A DNA stretch of 64,000 nt, from NCBI GenBank assembly GCA_964019335.1, contig OZ025729.1, positions 62,001-126,000 of the forward strand. The letters run 5' to 3'. Below, in pieces: positions 51,105-62,187 of the stretch; within the stretch, counting starts at the first letter, position 1; every line of letters starts with the position of its first letter. The translations under genes and the position numbers were made by a program. A model generated the notes under the pieces. It saw only the letters and a list, made by a program, of their open reading frames with translations. It made no database searches and was not told the origin of the DNA. The stretch comes from Diplonema japonicum. Taxonomy: Eukaryota > Euglenozoa > Diplonemea > Diplonemida > Diplonemidae.

Positions 51105-51867
51105 CTCGCGGAAAAATCCGCCTGACTCCAAAGGGGTTTAAAGAAACCCGGGTTGCACGACCCTTCTCGTTTTTTTTCTCCCCCCCCCCACGCGAAGTTT
51201 GCATCGACTTTTTTTATTTAGGAGAGCGTCTCGCAACGACTTCCTTTTCGCTCACATTTCTGTTTCCCCTTTGCAGCGATAGAAAGTGTAAAGTGTTAAC
51301 CCGTAAGCACTGTTAGATTCGGTTTGACTTTCTCTTGGCAACAAATACTTGTCGTAAGTGAGCCGTTTGGCTCGTCACCTTGATTAATTCCTTCTTGCCA
51401 TTTCTTCTTCTTTTCTAGATGGTTTTGTTTACTCTGTTGTTTGCTTCTCTATGTATATATAAGAACGATCCCCCCCCCCCCCCCCCCCCCTAGGGCTATG
51501 CTGGCATGGAAACGCGTTTCCATGCATTTTTTGAAAAAAAGGGAAACGGAAACGGAAACGTTTCCTTATGTTTCCTTAAGAAGGAAGCCGTTTCCATAAG
51601 AATTTTGAAAAGTATGGAAACGGAAACGGGAACGGAAACGGAAACATTTCCACGTTTCCTGCCAGCAAAGCCGCCCCCCCCCCCCTCCCCTTCTTTTTTC
51701 AGTTTTCTTCTAGAATTGGCTAGTTTCAAACGAGGGAGGATTTGTTTTACCCCTAAAGATTGCTTTCTGCATACAGCACAACACAAACCCATTTGTGGGT
51801 CTTGCGGAGCACCTGCCTCTCTTCTTATTATCCCCTCTCTTTTTTTTCCCCCTTTCCTTTTGTTTTT
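51105..51867. other. Spacer upstream of PAT-6
   Basis: No gene. The segment 51190-51297 repeats 43731-43886. The stretch 51396-51475 (GCCATTTCTTCTTCTTTTCT, AG, then TTTACTCTGTTGTTT) recurs at 57463-57605 upstream of PAT-7 and may belong to a shared promoter or leader. A C run lies at 51471-51490. Confidence 0.5.
51506..51665. repeat. GGAAAC / GTTTCC inverted microsatellite
   Basis: Clusters of GGAAAC units alternate with their complement GTTTCC over about 160 bp, giving several self-complementary arms. Confidence 0.75.
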
Positions 51868-51907
51868 CCACAAACTGTAAAGCACACCCAGGTTGAGGGA
51901 GCGGGGG
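51868..51907 (+). promoter_or_regulatory. Conserved 5' leader with candidate trans-splice acceptor (PAT-6)
   Basis: CCACAAACTGTAAAGCACAC, then CCAG (AG at 51890-51891) and GTTGAGGGAGCGGGGG before the ATG. Nearly identical to 57868-57907. The pyrimidine tract is 51838-51868. Confidence 0.5.
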
Positions 51908-54580
51908 ATGCGGCACGGAGCACATGGTTATGTCTCACAAGCTGCCGTCCTTCTCAGCAGTGTGCACCTCGTGGCATCGCTGCCCACAACGTACCAGGAG
52001 GCCCCTGTAGTGGTTGACCAATATGACTGTCTTGATAACCAAGGGTGGTGCAGGTGCACTACGGGGAAGATGCTGACAGGGTTGTACAAAAGTGGCTGCG
52101 CACAACTCTATTGCATTGACAACTACCGCTGTGCGAGGCCTGTCGGCAGCACAGGTGTCGGCGACTGTGTCACCATCAGTGTTGATACACCCCTCGGCAC
52201 GGGGACAAATGGAAAAGCCGTCTGCCCAGCAGGAAAGATGCTCAACGGCATCTACAGAGCCACCTGCGACGACCTCTCTTGCATTGACCAGTTCGAGTGC
52301 TGTGAGTTCACCCACCCTGACGGCACCTATGAGTACGGCGTTGAAGTGTCTGCTGACTGGGACACCTGCTTCGGTTCGTCTACAGGGTGGTGTGATGTCC
52401 CTACCGACACCTACATGGTAGGCATAAGTCGAGGTGCTACCCCCAACGACCTGACGGCCATTGACCTCGGGTGGTACAGGGAGCTGGTCTTTATCCCCAG
52501 AACAGATGCGCCAGACACCCCTGCACCTGACACGCCGGCACCACCTACACCTGCACCTCCTACGCTTGCGCCTCCTACTGGTGCCCCACCCACTTCTTCA
52601 CCTCCCACACAGGCACCTCCTACTCCTGCGCCTCCTACTCCTGCACCTCCCACTTCTGCGCCTCCTACTCAGGCACCTGACACCCCTGCACCTCCAACCC
52701 CTGCACCTCCCACTTCTGCGCCTCCGACAGCAGCACCTCCAACCCCTGCACCTCCCACTCAGGCGCCTCCGACAGCGGCACCTCCCACTCCTGCACCTCC
52801 CACTCAGGCACCTCCCACTCCCGCACCTCCCACTCCTGCACCTCCTACTCTTGCACCTCCCACTCCTGCGCCTCCTACTCTTGCACCTCCCACTCCTGCA
52901 CCTCCTACTCTTGCACCTCCGACTCCTGCGCCCCCTACTTCGGCACCGCCGACCCCCGCGCCCCCTACTCCCGCACCTCCAACACAGGCCCCTCCGACTC
53001 CTGCCCCACCAACATGGGCACCTCTCACACCTGCGCCACCGACACCCGCACCGGACACGCCTGCCCCTGCAACACCCGCGCCAAAGACACCAGCTCCAGG
53101 AACGCCTTCCCCGCCCACGCCTGCACCCGCGACACTTGCTCCCCTGACACCGGCACCCCCTACACCAGCACCCGCGACGACTGCACCGCCCACCTTCCCA
53201 CCTCCCACGGCAGCCCCCGACACGGCTGCGGCACCAACCACGGCACCCGGGACCCCTGCCCCCGAGTTCGACAAGAAGGAGACGATCTCGACGATAGGCG
53301 GGGTGACCGCTGGGGCGGCCTCTCTGGGGGCGGCGGGGAGTGCGGCGGCGGCGACGCGGCTGGTGCTGATCGCGGATGCGTGTCCGAAGAACGGGGTGAA
53401 GCGAAAGTTCCCCTTCCCGCTGCACCCTACGGGGATCTCGATACAGGGGAGCGAGGCGGCGGGGGCTGTGATCGGAAACTTCTCCATCGCGATCGGCTTC
53501 ACGCTCCTGATGAGGGTAGCTCTGGAAGTGTTCCGCAAGGGGGGCAAGCAGTGCTTTCCGGCAATGTTCGAGGGGCTGGACACTCAGGGGTGGCTCCGCT
53601 TCCCCTCTGTCTCCCTGTTCATCTTCCAGTGGCTGTACCAGGGGACCACCCTTGGATCGATGATCCTTCTCATGTACCCCGGGAACGCTCTGCAGTTCAT
53701 ACTGGGCCTCGCATCTCTGGCTGTGTGCGTGGTGGTCCCGCTCCTGGTCTTCCGGGTGGTCGTGAGGGACGTGGGGAGGAAGGCAGTGTACAGCATCGAC
53801 ACGGTGAAGAAGGGGAGGCTGTACGTGGCGCTGTGCGGGCCTGGGGAGTGGGTGTCTGTGGGGTCGGACGTGCACTGGGTGAACAGGTTCGCGTCTGTGA
53901 TGAGGTCGTACACGCAGCGGGCGGCCTGGTTCACTGTGATCGAGTTTGCAGGGTCGTTCAGCTTGGCGGCCTTGGGGACCCTGAACACGGAGTCGTGGGT
54001 TGGGTGCGGACACGTGAAGGTTGCGATGTGCATGGTGTTTGCCACGATGGCGGGGCTGGAGGGGGCCTTGTGGCCGCATGCTCGGGCGAAGGACAACATC
54101 GCAGACTTCATTCTTCTCGGGACGGAGGGGGCCGCCTTGCTCCTCATGGCGGGTGGCTTCTACAAGGAGAAGGACATCGGGGACGACCAGCTCCACGACA
54201 TCGCGGAGAGGCTCTTCCTCGTCTCGGGGGTCTTCCTCCTTGTGAAGGCTGTCACCGACCTCCTCACAGAGGCCTTCATTCTTGTCACTGGCCGCAGGGC
54301 TCGCTTGCAAGCTGATGCCTGGGGCATCGGCAGGGACAAGGAAGAGGCTCTGGTTGCATGCTCGGACCTCGGGGAAGACAGCGAGCTGGAAATGTCAGCG
54401 GTTCAGGACACACAGCAGCCCACCAGCTCCGCCTCCCCGCTGTCGACCAAGCCGCACACTGGGTCCACTCCTTATTCTCTGACCGCAATCTCAAATTCAA
54501 CTGGCAACACGGCCAGCTTCAACAGCCACCAAGCAGCCGCAAAGCGTGAGCTCGCTCTCATGAAAAGCGCAAAAATATAA
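51908..54580 (+). CDS. PAT-6: Cys-rich head, PAT-stalk polytopic surface protein
   Basis: The 890-residue protein starts [20 protein letters not shown]. The Cys head has family spacing with specific residues between cysteines ([18 protein letters not shown]; unit 3 [12 protein letters not shown] as in PAT-5). The stalk is TPAPP-rich (about 250 residues). The membrane domain is the PAT-1 type but with a variant second helix and following loop ([20 protein letters not shown]) and fourth helix ([20 protein letters not shown]). The tail ([20 protein letters not shown]) ends [18 protein letters not shown]. From unit 3 on, apart from a few bases, it appears identical to PAT-7. The ATG at 51908 follows the conserved leader. 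Confidence 0.88.
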   Translation: MRHGAHGYVSQAAVLLSSVHLVASLPTTYQEAPVVVDQYDCLDNQGWCRCTTGKMLTGLYKSGCAQLYCIDNYRCARPVGSTGVGDCVTISVDTPLGTGTNGKAVCPAGKMLNGIYRATCDDLSCIDQFECCEFTHPDGTYEYGVEVSADWDTCFGSSTGWCDVPTDTYMVGISRGATPNDLTAIDLGWYRELVFIPRTDAPDTPAPDTPAPPTPAPPTLAPPTGAPPTSSPPTQAPPTPAPPTPAPPTSAPPTQAPDTPAPPTPAPPTSAPPTAAPPTPAPPTQAPPTAAPPTPAPPTQAPPTPAPPTPAPPTLAPPTPAPPTLAPPTPAPPTLAPPTPAPPTSAPPTPAPPTPAPPTQAPPTPAPPTWAPLTPAPPTPAPDTPAPATPAPKTPAPGTPSPPTPAPATLAPLTPAPPTPAPATTAPPTFPPPTAAPDTAAAPTTAPGTPAPEFDKKETISTIGGVTAGAASLGAAGSAAAATRLVLIADACPKNGVKRKFPFPLHPTGISIQGSEAAGAVIGNFSIAIGFTLLMRVALEVFRKGGKQCFPAMFEGLDTQGWLRFPSVSLFIFQWLYQGTTLGSMILLMYPGNALQFILGLASLAVCVVVPLLVFRVVVRDVGRKAVYSIDTVKKGRLYVALCGPGEWVSVGSDVHWVNRFASVMRSYTQRAAWFTVIEFAGSFSLAALGTLNTESWVGCGHVKVAMCMVFATMAGLEGALWPHARAKDNIADFILLGTEGAALLLMAGGFYKEKDIGDDQLHDIAERLFLVSGVFLLVKAVTDLLTEAFILVTGRRARLQADAWGIGRDKEEALVACSDLGEDSELEMSAVQDTQQPTSSASPLSTKPHTGSTPYSLTAISNSTGNTASFNSHQAAAKRELALMKSAKI
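52503..53264 (+). repeat. PAT-6 stalk-coding repeat
   Basis: 15-bp units coding mainly for Ala-Pro-Pro-Thr-Pro with Leu, Gln and Ser variants, ending in less regular TPAPATLAP units. Confidence 0.85.
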
Positions 54581-54992
54581 GAACTATCTTTTCCCTTTTC
54601 TTTCTTTCTTTCGTCCGACACCTTCGTGCCCGACAACAGAGCACAGCAACCTGCTAGGTTGCAGCACGCCCTACCCGTCGTCACCAACACCCAAGCGGAA
54701 AGAGGTAGTTCACACGGCAGGGGGTTTAAGAAGCAACCAAACTTATTCTTCGTTTCTTTCTTTTTTTTCGTTTTGGTGGATTCTATTGTCAAGACGAAAG
54801 ATGAAATGTTTCGTTTCTTCCGCCCTTTTTTTTTCTTTTTTTTTTTAAAGTATTGATAAGATAAGGATAAAGTGTATAAGCTTCTCGCGTGTGGGCACCA
54901 GAAAGAAGGGAGGGCACAAACTGGCAACCCTTTTTGTGAAGTTCCCATCGGTGTGACGAGTTCGAGAAATTCTCAGGTTGTACCATTCCCGG

Positions 54993-55032
<40 letters not shown>

Positions 55033-55161
55033 AAGGGCCGATTTTTTGCACTTTAATTTAAGAAATTTAACAGTTGTAGGGAAAAAAAACGAAAAAAAAA
55101 GAAATAAAAGTGTGTATGAACTAATCCCCTTAAAAAAACGCTTAAAAGTGCAATGCAAAGG

Positions 55162-55192
<31 letters not shown>

Positions 55193-55340
55193 TACATGTT
55201 CCAGCCATATTGCGGATTTATTGCAAAAAAAACCAGTTTTTTCTTCTTTTTTTTTTCTCCCCCCCTTTTTTTTAAAAAAACGAGGCAGAATGGAATAAGA
55301 ACTGCTTACGGGAAAAAAAAAAAGAAGAAAAAAAAAGGGC

Positions 55341-55374
<34 letters not shown>

Positions 55375-56214
55375 CTTTATTGGTTGGATTTTGGACATTC
55401 TTGGCACAGTACATAGTAATCACAAAATCAGATTAAATTCCATCGTCCTTCTCAACGCCAATGCCCCCTTCTTCTTTTTCTTTTTTTTTTTGTAACAAGT
55501 AGACCGGGCTTGTAGCAGAGCGCTACCAAACACGGGCCTCCTTTATCTCTTCTGTATTTTCTTCTGTTTTCAAACTTGCATTCAGCCTTCCTTTAATTTC
55601 TGTGAGGTAGCTTTGAACCACCCCCCCCCCCCCCCCCTTCTTTTTAACTTTCAAACTAAACGGAATAGAAATAACGTACTTTTGAAAGTCTATTTTATTT
55701 TTTATTTTTTATTTTTATATTACAATGGGGCAGCAGGACCTTTGGCCGGGTCAAGGTGCGTAACGACACCTCCCCTTAAGCGAGTCATTTCAGGGAAGTC
55801 TGTGTCAGGGTGACGGGTGCCTCGGCCTCGGGAGAGACAAGAATTAGGCAAAAAAACCTTACCTTGACACAAATATACATCTCAAAAATAGGATAGCACG
55901 GGTCGCATTTGGCTTCGGCAAAAAGAAAAGGATGCACGCTACCGCGAGGAAACGGGGACCAGGCACACCGTCGAAGAGGTGGCGCCGTCACCTTGACGTT
56001 GATGGATCGCTTTTTTTTTTTCTTTTTTTTTTTTTTTCTCTTTTTTCTCCAACGTCATACCTATTCTGTTTTTGAACTTGCTCCGCTTTCCCTTTTTCAT
56101 CTGTGGGAAAGCTTTTTTTTTCTTTTTTTTTTTTTTTTTTTGTTACAAATATTTATCTTTCAAAAAATGATTTTATAACTATATGCGCAAAAAACCTTCG
56201 CAGCTTTTTAAAAA

Positions 56215-56249
<35 letters not shown>

Positions 56250-56731
56250 AACGTGCGAACAACAAAGCAAAAAGTAAAATGCTGCCGAAGACTGCCACAG
56301 CGGCGAACAACAAGACATATAGTCATATAGTCAGAATTATTTTTCTCCCGAACCAAAAAGAAAAAAAAAAAAAAAAAAAAAAAATTCTGTTTGTTTCCGC
56401 TTTGCATTATGTTTGTTTCTTCCCTTTCTTTTTTCTTCTAGTCACATTCCCCCCCTCCCCCTACTATCTGAAGATGGAAAGATTTCTCTAGTCTCTGAGA
56501 GGTTTTTTAAAAAAAGAAAAGAATGGCATAGCGGATATACAGTTTGTTTCTTTGTATTGATGAGCTCAGAATATTGGTTAACCAGGTCCCCAGCTGGGGT
56601 TGAGCTGCATTAAGGACACGATGCCCCCTCCCTCCTGAGTGCAATAATGAAAAGGAATACAGTATGTCTCTCTTTTTTTTTCTCTTCTTTTTTTTTGATG
56701 AACAGAAATGTTGGTAATACCTTTTCCTTTT

Positions 56732-56781
<50 letters not shown>

Positions 56782-57867
56782 GAGGAGGATAATAAAAACA
56801 AAAAAAAAAAAAAAAAAAAAAAAACAAAAAACTTACTTACTTACTTACCCTCCAAAAATGAGCGGTACTTCAAAAGAAAAACTAGAGTGAATGGGTGGAA
56901 TATTTATGATTCATCATTTGCTGGTATTTACCAGGGGCAAGAAGAAAAAAGAAAAAAAAAGGGGTGCTTGTAACCCTTTCCGCACAAAGACAACCCATCG
57001 GTTCCTTTGTTCTCTTCTTCTTTCGCCAAATTTACACATTCTCTTCTTTTTTCTTTTTTTTTTTTTTTTTTTTTTTGCACAATCATCTTTGAAAAAAAAA
57101 AAAGAAAAAAAAAAAAACGGGATTTTTATCTTGACAAAAATAACTACGCCGAAATTATTAGGCAGTTTACACATTTGTTGGGTTCTGCTATTTTCTTTTT
57201 TTTTTCTCTTTTTTTTTCTCTTTTTTCTTTTCTGAAAAAGATCATTAATACCAGTGACACAGTAGCGAAACAATAAACAAAAAGGCAATAAAATCTCTTT
57301 TATTAGAGAAACTTTACTTTTAGTAAAGGCTGTGTTTTTGTTTTTTTGTTTTTTTGTTTTTTTTTTTTAGCGGGCCGTTGTTAACCACTTCGTTCCTATC
57401 ATAATGAATTTTCTTTCTTTTTTTTTGTTTTGTTTTTGTTTTGTTTTTATTTTCTGTTTTCATCGGCCATTTCTTCTTCTTTTCTAGACGGTTATATTTA
57501 CTCTGTTGTTTCGTCTCCTGCAGAATGTACATCGCCACCTGTTGTCTATGTATATCGTTATTACGAAACGAGCTCTATCTGCGGCCCAAAAGAACGATCC
57601 CCCACTTCCCCCCCCCTTCTTTTTTTTCAGTGTGTTTTTTTTTTCTTTCTTCTCGCAAACTCCGCAAACCTCGCGCGCCACCATCACCAGTAATAATTCC
57701 CTTGGCACGAAAGAAGAACGAGATTATTACTTTTTTGCGACATTTGTTTTTGTTCTTCTGGCCCTGTCTGTGGTATGAAAAAGCACAAACGAACGAATAC
57801 ATAGTAGTAAATGAGCAGCAGCGGCTGGCCAATCAAAAGTCAAAAGGGGGCGGGCCCTTTTTTTTCC
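54581..57867. other. Spacer between PAT-6 and PAT-7
   Basis: No gene found. Homopolymers are dense (A at 54991-55031, C at 55167-55192, T at 56731-56779). An R2 fragment lies at 55493-55551 and another at 56580-56630. The 55735-56010 stretch is non-repetitive but not clearly coding. The segment 57369-57412 repeats 48700-48746, and 57463-57605 repeats the PAT-6 upstream segment 51396-51475. Confidence 0.5.
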
Positions 57868-57907
57868 CCACAAACTGTAAGGCACACCCAGGTTGAGGGA
57901 GCGGGGG
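57868..57907 (+). promoter_or_regulatory. Conserved 5' leader with candidate trans-splice acceptor (PAT-7)
   Basis: CCACAAACTGTAAGGCACAC, CCAG (AG at 57890-57891), then GTTGAGGGAGCGGGGG to the ATG, preceded by TTTTTTTTCC. Confidence 0.5.
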
Positions 57908-60583
57908 ATGCGGCACGGAGCCCATGGTTATGTCTCACAAGCTGCCGTCCTTCTCAGCAGTGTGCACCTCGTGGCATCGCTGCCCACAACGTACCAGGAG
58001 GCCCCTGATGTGGCCGACCATTATGACTGTCTTGATAACCAAGGGTGGTGCAGGTGCACTACGGGGAAGATGCTGACAGGGTTGTACAAAGGCTACTGTG
58101 ACGATCTACATTGTCTGGAGCAGTACCACTGTGCGAGGCCTGTCGGCAGCACAGGTGTCGGGAGCTGTGTTGTCACCAGTGTTGATGCAGCCCTTAATGA
58201 CAACGGGACTGGTGGGAAAGCTGTCTGCCCAGCAGGAAAGATGCTCAACGGCATCTACAGAGCCACCTGCGACTCCCTCTCTTGCATTGACCAGTTCGAG
58301 TGCTGTGAGTTCACCCACCCTGACGGCACCTATGAGTACGGCGCTGAAGTGTCTGCTGACTGGGACACCTGCTTCGATTCGCAAGGCATATGGTGTGATG
58401 TCCCTACCGACACCTACATGGTAGGCATAAGTCGAGGTGCTACCCCCAACGACCTGACGGCCATTGACCTCGGGTGGTACAGGGAGCTGGTCTTTATCCC
58501 CAGAACAGATGCGCCAGACACCCCTGCACCTGACACGCCGGCACCACCTACACCTGCACCTCCTACGCTTGCGCCTCCTACTGGTGCCCCACCCACTTCT
58601 TCACCTCCCACACAGGCACCTCCTACTCCTGCGCCTCCTACTCCTGCACCTCCCACTTCTGCGCCTCCTACTCAGGCACCTGACACCCCTGCACCTCCAA
58701 CCCCTGCACCTCCCACTTCTGCGCCTCCGACAGCAGCACCTCCAACCCCTGCACCTCCCACTCAGGCGCCTCCGACAGCGGCACCTCCCACTCCTGCACC
58801 TCCCACTCAGGCACCTCCCACTCCCGCACCTCCCACTCCTGCACCTCCTACTCTTGCACCTCCCACTCCTGCGCCTCCTACTCTTGCACCTCCCACTCCT
58901 GCACCTCCTACTCTTGCACCTCCGACTCCTGCGCCCCCTACTTCGGCACCGCCGACCCCCGCGCCCCCTACTCCCGCACCTCCAACACAGGCCCCTCCGA
59001 CTCCTGCCCCACCAACATGGGCACCTCTCACACCTGCGCCACCGACACCCGCACCGGACACGCCTGCCCCTGCAACACCCGCGCCAAAGACACCAGCTCC
59101 AGGAACGCCTTCCCCGCCCACGCCTGCACCCGCGACACTTGCTCCCCTGACACCGGCACCCCCTACACCAGCACCCGCGACGACTGCACCGCCCACCTTC
59201 CCACCTCCCACGGCAGCCCCCGACACGGCTGCGGCACCAACCACGGCACCCGGGACCCCTGCCCCCGAGTTCGACAAGAAGGAGACGATCTCGACGATAG
59301 GCGGGGTGACCGCTGGGGCGGCCTCTCTGGGGGCGGCGGGGAGTGCGGCGGCGGCGACGCGGCTGGTGCTGATCGCGGATGCGTGTCCGAAGAACGGGGT
59401 GAAGCGAAAGTTCCCCTTCCCGCTGCACCCTACGGGGATCTCGATACAGGGGAGCGAGGCGGCGGGGGCTGTGATCGGAAACTTCTCCATCGCGATCGGC
59501 TTCACGCTCCTGATGAGGGTAGCTCTGGAAGTGTTCCGCAAGGGGGGCAAGCAGTGCTTTCCGGCAATGTTCGAGGGGCTGGACACTCAGGGGTGGCTCC
59601 GCTTCCCCTCTGTCTCCCTGTTCATCTTCCAGTGGCTGTACCAGGGGACCACCCTTGGATCGATGATCCTTCTCATGTACCCCGGGAACGCTCTGCAGTT
59701 CATACTGGGCCTCGCATCTCTGGCTGTGTGCGTGGTGGTCCCGCTCCTGGTCTTCCGGGTGGTCGTGAGGGACGTGGGGAGGAAGGCAGTGTACAGCATC
59801 GACACGGTGAAGAAGGGGAGGCTGTACGTGGCGCTGTGCGGGCCTGGGGAGTGGGTGTCTGTGGGGTCGGACGTGCACTGGGTGAACAGGTTCGCGTCTG
59901 TGATGAGGTCGTACACGCAGCGGGCGGCCTGGTTCACTGTGATCGAGTTTGCAGGGTCGTTCAGCTTGGCGGCCTTGGGGACCCTGAACACGGAGTCGTG
60001 GGTTGGGTGCGGACACGTGAAGGTTGCGATGTGCATGGTGTTTGCCACGATGGCGGGGCTGGAGGGGGCCTTGTGGCCGCATGCTCGGGCGAAGGACAAC
60101 ATCGCAGACTTCATTCTTCTCGGGACGGAGGGGGCCGCCTTGCTCCTCATGGCGGGTGGCTTCTACAAGGAGAAGGACATCGGGGACGACCAGCTCCACG
60201 ACATCGCGGAGAGGCTCTTCCTCGTCTCGGGGGTCTTCCTCCTTGTGAAGGCTGTCACCGACCTCCTCACAGAGGCCTTCATTCTTGTCACTGGCCGCAG
60301 GGCTCGCTTGCAAGCTGATGCCTGGGGCATCGGCAGGGACAAGGAAGAGGCTCTGGTTGCATGCTCGGACCTCGGGGAAGACAGCGAGCTGGAAATGTCA
60401 GCGGTTCAGGACACACAGCAGCCCACCAGCTCCGCCTCCCCGCTGTCGACCAAGCCGCACACTGGGTCCACTCCTTATTCTCTGACCGCAATCTCAAATT
60501 CAACTGGCAACACGGCCAGCTTCAACAGCCACCAAGCAGCCGCAAAGCGTGAGCTCGCTCTCATGAAAAGCGCAAAAATATAA
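57908..60583 (+). CDS. PAT-7: Cys-rich head, PAT-stalk polytopic surface protein
   Basis: The 891-residue protein is nearly the same as PAT-6 over the signal peptide, stalk, membrane domain and tail. It differs in the head: [53 protein letters not shown] and [12 protein letters not shown] replace the PAT-6 residues, with one codon inserted, while all cysteines and the GKML(T/N)G cores stay. DNA identity with PAT-6 stops about 10 bp after the stop codon and about 40 bp before the ATG, so the copied unit is little more than the gene. Confidence 0.88.
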   Translation: MRHGAHGYVSQAAVLLSSVHLVASLPTTYQEAPDVADHYDCLDNQGWCRCTTGKMLTGLYKGYCDDLHCLEQYHCARPVGSTGVGSCVVTSVDAALNDNGTGGKAVCPAGKMLNGIYRATCDSLSCIDQFECCEFTHPDGTYEYGAEVSADWDTCFDSQGIWCDVPTDTYMVGISRGATPNDLTAIDLGWYRELVFIPRTDAPDTPAPDTPAPPTPAPPTLAPPTGAPPTSSPPTQAPPTPAPPTPAPPTSAPPTQAPDTPAPPTPAPPTSAPPTAAPPTPAPPTQAPPTAAPPTPAPPTQAPPTPAPPTPAPPTLAPPTPAPPTLAPPTPAPPTLAPPTPAPPTSAPPTPAPPTPAPPTQAPPTPAPPTWAPLTPAPPTPAPDTPAPATPAPKTPAPGTPSPPTPAPATLAPLTPAPPTPAPATTAPPTFPPPTAAPDTAAAPTTAPGTPAPEFDKKETISTIGGVTAGAASLGAAGSAAAATRLVLIADACPKNGVKRKFPFPLHPTGISIQGSEAAGAVIGNFSIAIGFTLLMRVALEVFRKGGKQCFPAMFEGLDTQGWLRFPSVSLFIFQWLYQGTTLGSMILLMYPGNALQFILGLASLAVCVVVPLLVFRVVVRDVGRKAVYSIDTVKKGRLYVALCGPGEWVSVGSDVHWVNRFASVMRSYTQRAAWFTVIEFAGSFSLAALGTLNTESWVGCGHVKVAMCMVFATMAGLEGALWPHARAKDNIADFILLGTEGAALLLMAGGFYKEKDIGDDQLHDIAERLFLVSGVFLLVKAVTDLLTEAFILVTGRRARLQADAWGIGRDKEEALVACSDLGEDSELEMSAVQDTQQPTSSASPLSTKPHTGSTPYSLTAISNSTGNTASFNSHQAAAKRELALMKSAKI
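58506..59267 (+). repeat. PAT-7 stalk-coding repeat
   Basis: Same unit order as PAT-6, with no difference seen by eye. Confidence 0.85.
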
Positions 60584-61073
60584 GAACTATTTTTGCATAG
60601 GTTTCCTGCGTCCTTGTCCCAAGTGCCAAGAGATGTGCAGTCCTGTGTGTTCCTCAGTGCGTATTTTTAGAAGGAAAAAAAAAAAAAAAAAAAAAGGAAG
60701 CAAAAATAAAGACGTTTTGAACTTAAGAATGCGTTAGATGCCCTTCTTCTTTTTTTTTTTCTCCCCTCTCTTCTTCTTATCAATACTGAGGACAACCGCC
60801 GGACAAGAACGGCAACAACAGAAATCTCGTAACTTGCAGAATAAATGTCTGTTTTAAATGCTATCTTCGCAATTATGTATCTCCCCCCCCCTTTTTTTTT
60901 CTCTTATTCTAGAAATGGGAACTTTTCTTTTTATTATAATTTTTATACTAAACTGTGAAACACAACCAAGTCTGGAAGGAAATATCCCCCCTTCCCCCCA
61001 TAACACTGCGGTACCCAAAGAATAGGCTTTTTTTTTTGTTTTGCTTTCAACAGTTTTTTTTTAGATGTTGAAA

Positions 61074-61107
<34 letters not shown>

Positions 61108-61334
61108 AAAATTAGTAGTTTGAGGAGCGAAGTGTAATAAGGTAGGAGTGGGGGGGGGGTGAATTTTTTTCTTTAAAGATAAATTTGCTTTTCTCTTTTT
61201 TTTCATTGCACGCTTAACGCCACTTAGTGTTGCAATCAAAGCCATTTTTTTTTTTAAATTAAAATCACTATGACAAAAAAAAAAAAAAAAAAAGGCAAAT
61301 AATTATCAAAAAAGAAAAACTTTTTTTTTTTGGC
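60584..61334. other. Spacer downstream of PAT-7
   Basis: No gene. Contains A runs (60677-60694, 61077-61105), an R1-like partial copy near 61116 and the R2 tail copy at 61200-61250. Confidence 0.5.
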
Positions 61335-61560
61335 GCTTCATTCGTCTGTGAGCACGGTTGTCCGATCGGACAGTGCCGTGATGCTACCACTGGATGGATT
61401 ATGGCTGAACGCCTCTAAGCCAGAACCCAGTCTAGAGAGATACGTGACTAGTCAGGATACAACGGATTTATCGGGCCACAACTAGCTTCGGCGAACGGCT
61501 ATTTCCAAATTCACATCCAGATCCAGTATCCCCAACCGGGACCGGCGGGCGTTCGAGGAG
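61335..61560 (+). rRNA. Fragment of large-subunit rRNA, 3' end
   Basis: GATGCTACCACTGGATGGAT followed by TATGGCTGAACGCCTCTAAG and CCAGAACCC matches the near-universal 3' part of eukaryotic LSU rRNA (GAAGCTACCATC..GGATTATGACTGAACGCCTCTAAGTCAGAA type). Upstream there is only homopolymer and no more rRNA, so this is an isolated fragment, not an rDNA unit. The outer bounds are uncertain; the recognisable core is about 61375-61430. Confidence 0.75.
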
Positions 61561-61567
61561 CCTTGTT

Positions 61568-61622
61568 GAGCACGAGCGGTATTTTTACCCAATAAGATCG
61601 ACCGCATCACGCTGCCAACTAG
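61568..61622. repeat. Dispersed repeat family R1, copy 3 (inverted)
   Basis: GAGCACGAGCGGTATTTTTA and CGCTGCCAACTAGT follow the reverse complement of 13163-13221. It directly follows the rRNA fragment. Confidence 0.55.
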
Positions 61623-61687
61623 TATTTCCCCCTTTTTTTTTTCCCTCTATCCTGTTTTCTATTTTTTTTTCTTCTTCTTTTTTTTTG

Positions 61688-61882
61688 GGTGACGAACAGG
61701 CAGCAAACTGCACGAGCGCAGAATCTTGGTTACCCGGGACGTCCCGGCTGGGGTTGAGCTGAACACCGCACGCATTAAGGACACGACGCAGAAGAAGCTA
61801 CAACTCGGCCGCGGTGCGCCCCCTGTAATCAAGTAGACAGTTCTTGTGCAGGGCGCCGCCAACACCGGCCTCCTTTAACTCA
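61688..61882 (+). repeat. Dispersed repeat family R2, plus-strand copy
   Basis: Matches the reverse complement of 22501-22660, then continues as CTGTAATCAAGTAGACAG and CCGGCCTCCTTTAACTC, the form also seen at 37634-37691 and 55493-55551. Confidence 0.6.
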
Positions 61883-62187
61883 TATATTTTTTCTTCTTTT
61901 TCTCAGTATATCGATACTACCTTGTGTGTTGTGGGCGTTGTGTGTGTTGTGTATTTGAAACTAATGGACAACCCCTGCTCCTGCTCCCCCCCCCCCCCCC
62001 CCCCTCAATTGAGTTGCTCTTCCTTTGTTTTCGCTTTTTTGACCTCTTTCAAAAAAAGAAAAAAAAGGACTGCACAAAAGATTTTACAAAAAAAAAAAAA
62101 AAAAAAAAAACGTAAAGGGGGAAAAAAAAAAAAAAGAAAAAAAATACTTTCACCCTAGAAAAAAAATACTTCCACCCTATTTTTCAG

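Noticed and set aside
54940-55500. Short ORFs encoding poly-Lys, poly-Phe or poly-Gly, here and at many other sites
   Set aside because: They are translations of A, T or G runs.
61335-62187. R2-type retrotransposon inserted in an rDNA unit
   Set aside because: Only a small 3' rRNA piece is present, separated from the RT by dispersed repeats and homopolymers, with no rDNA downstream in view.
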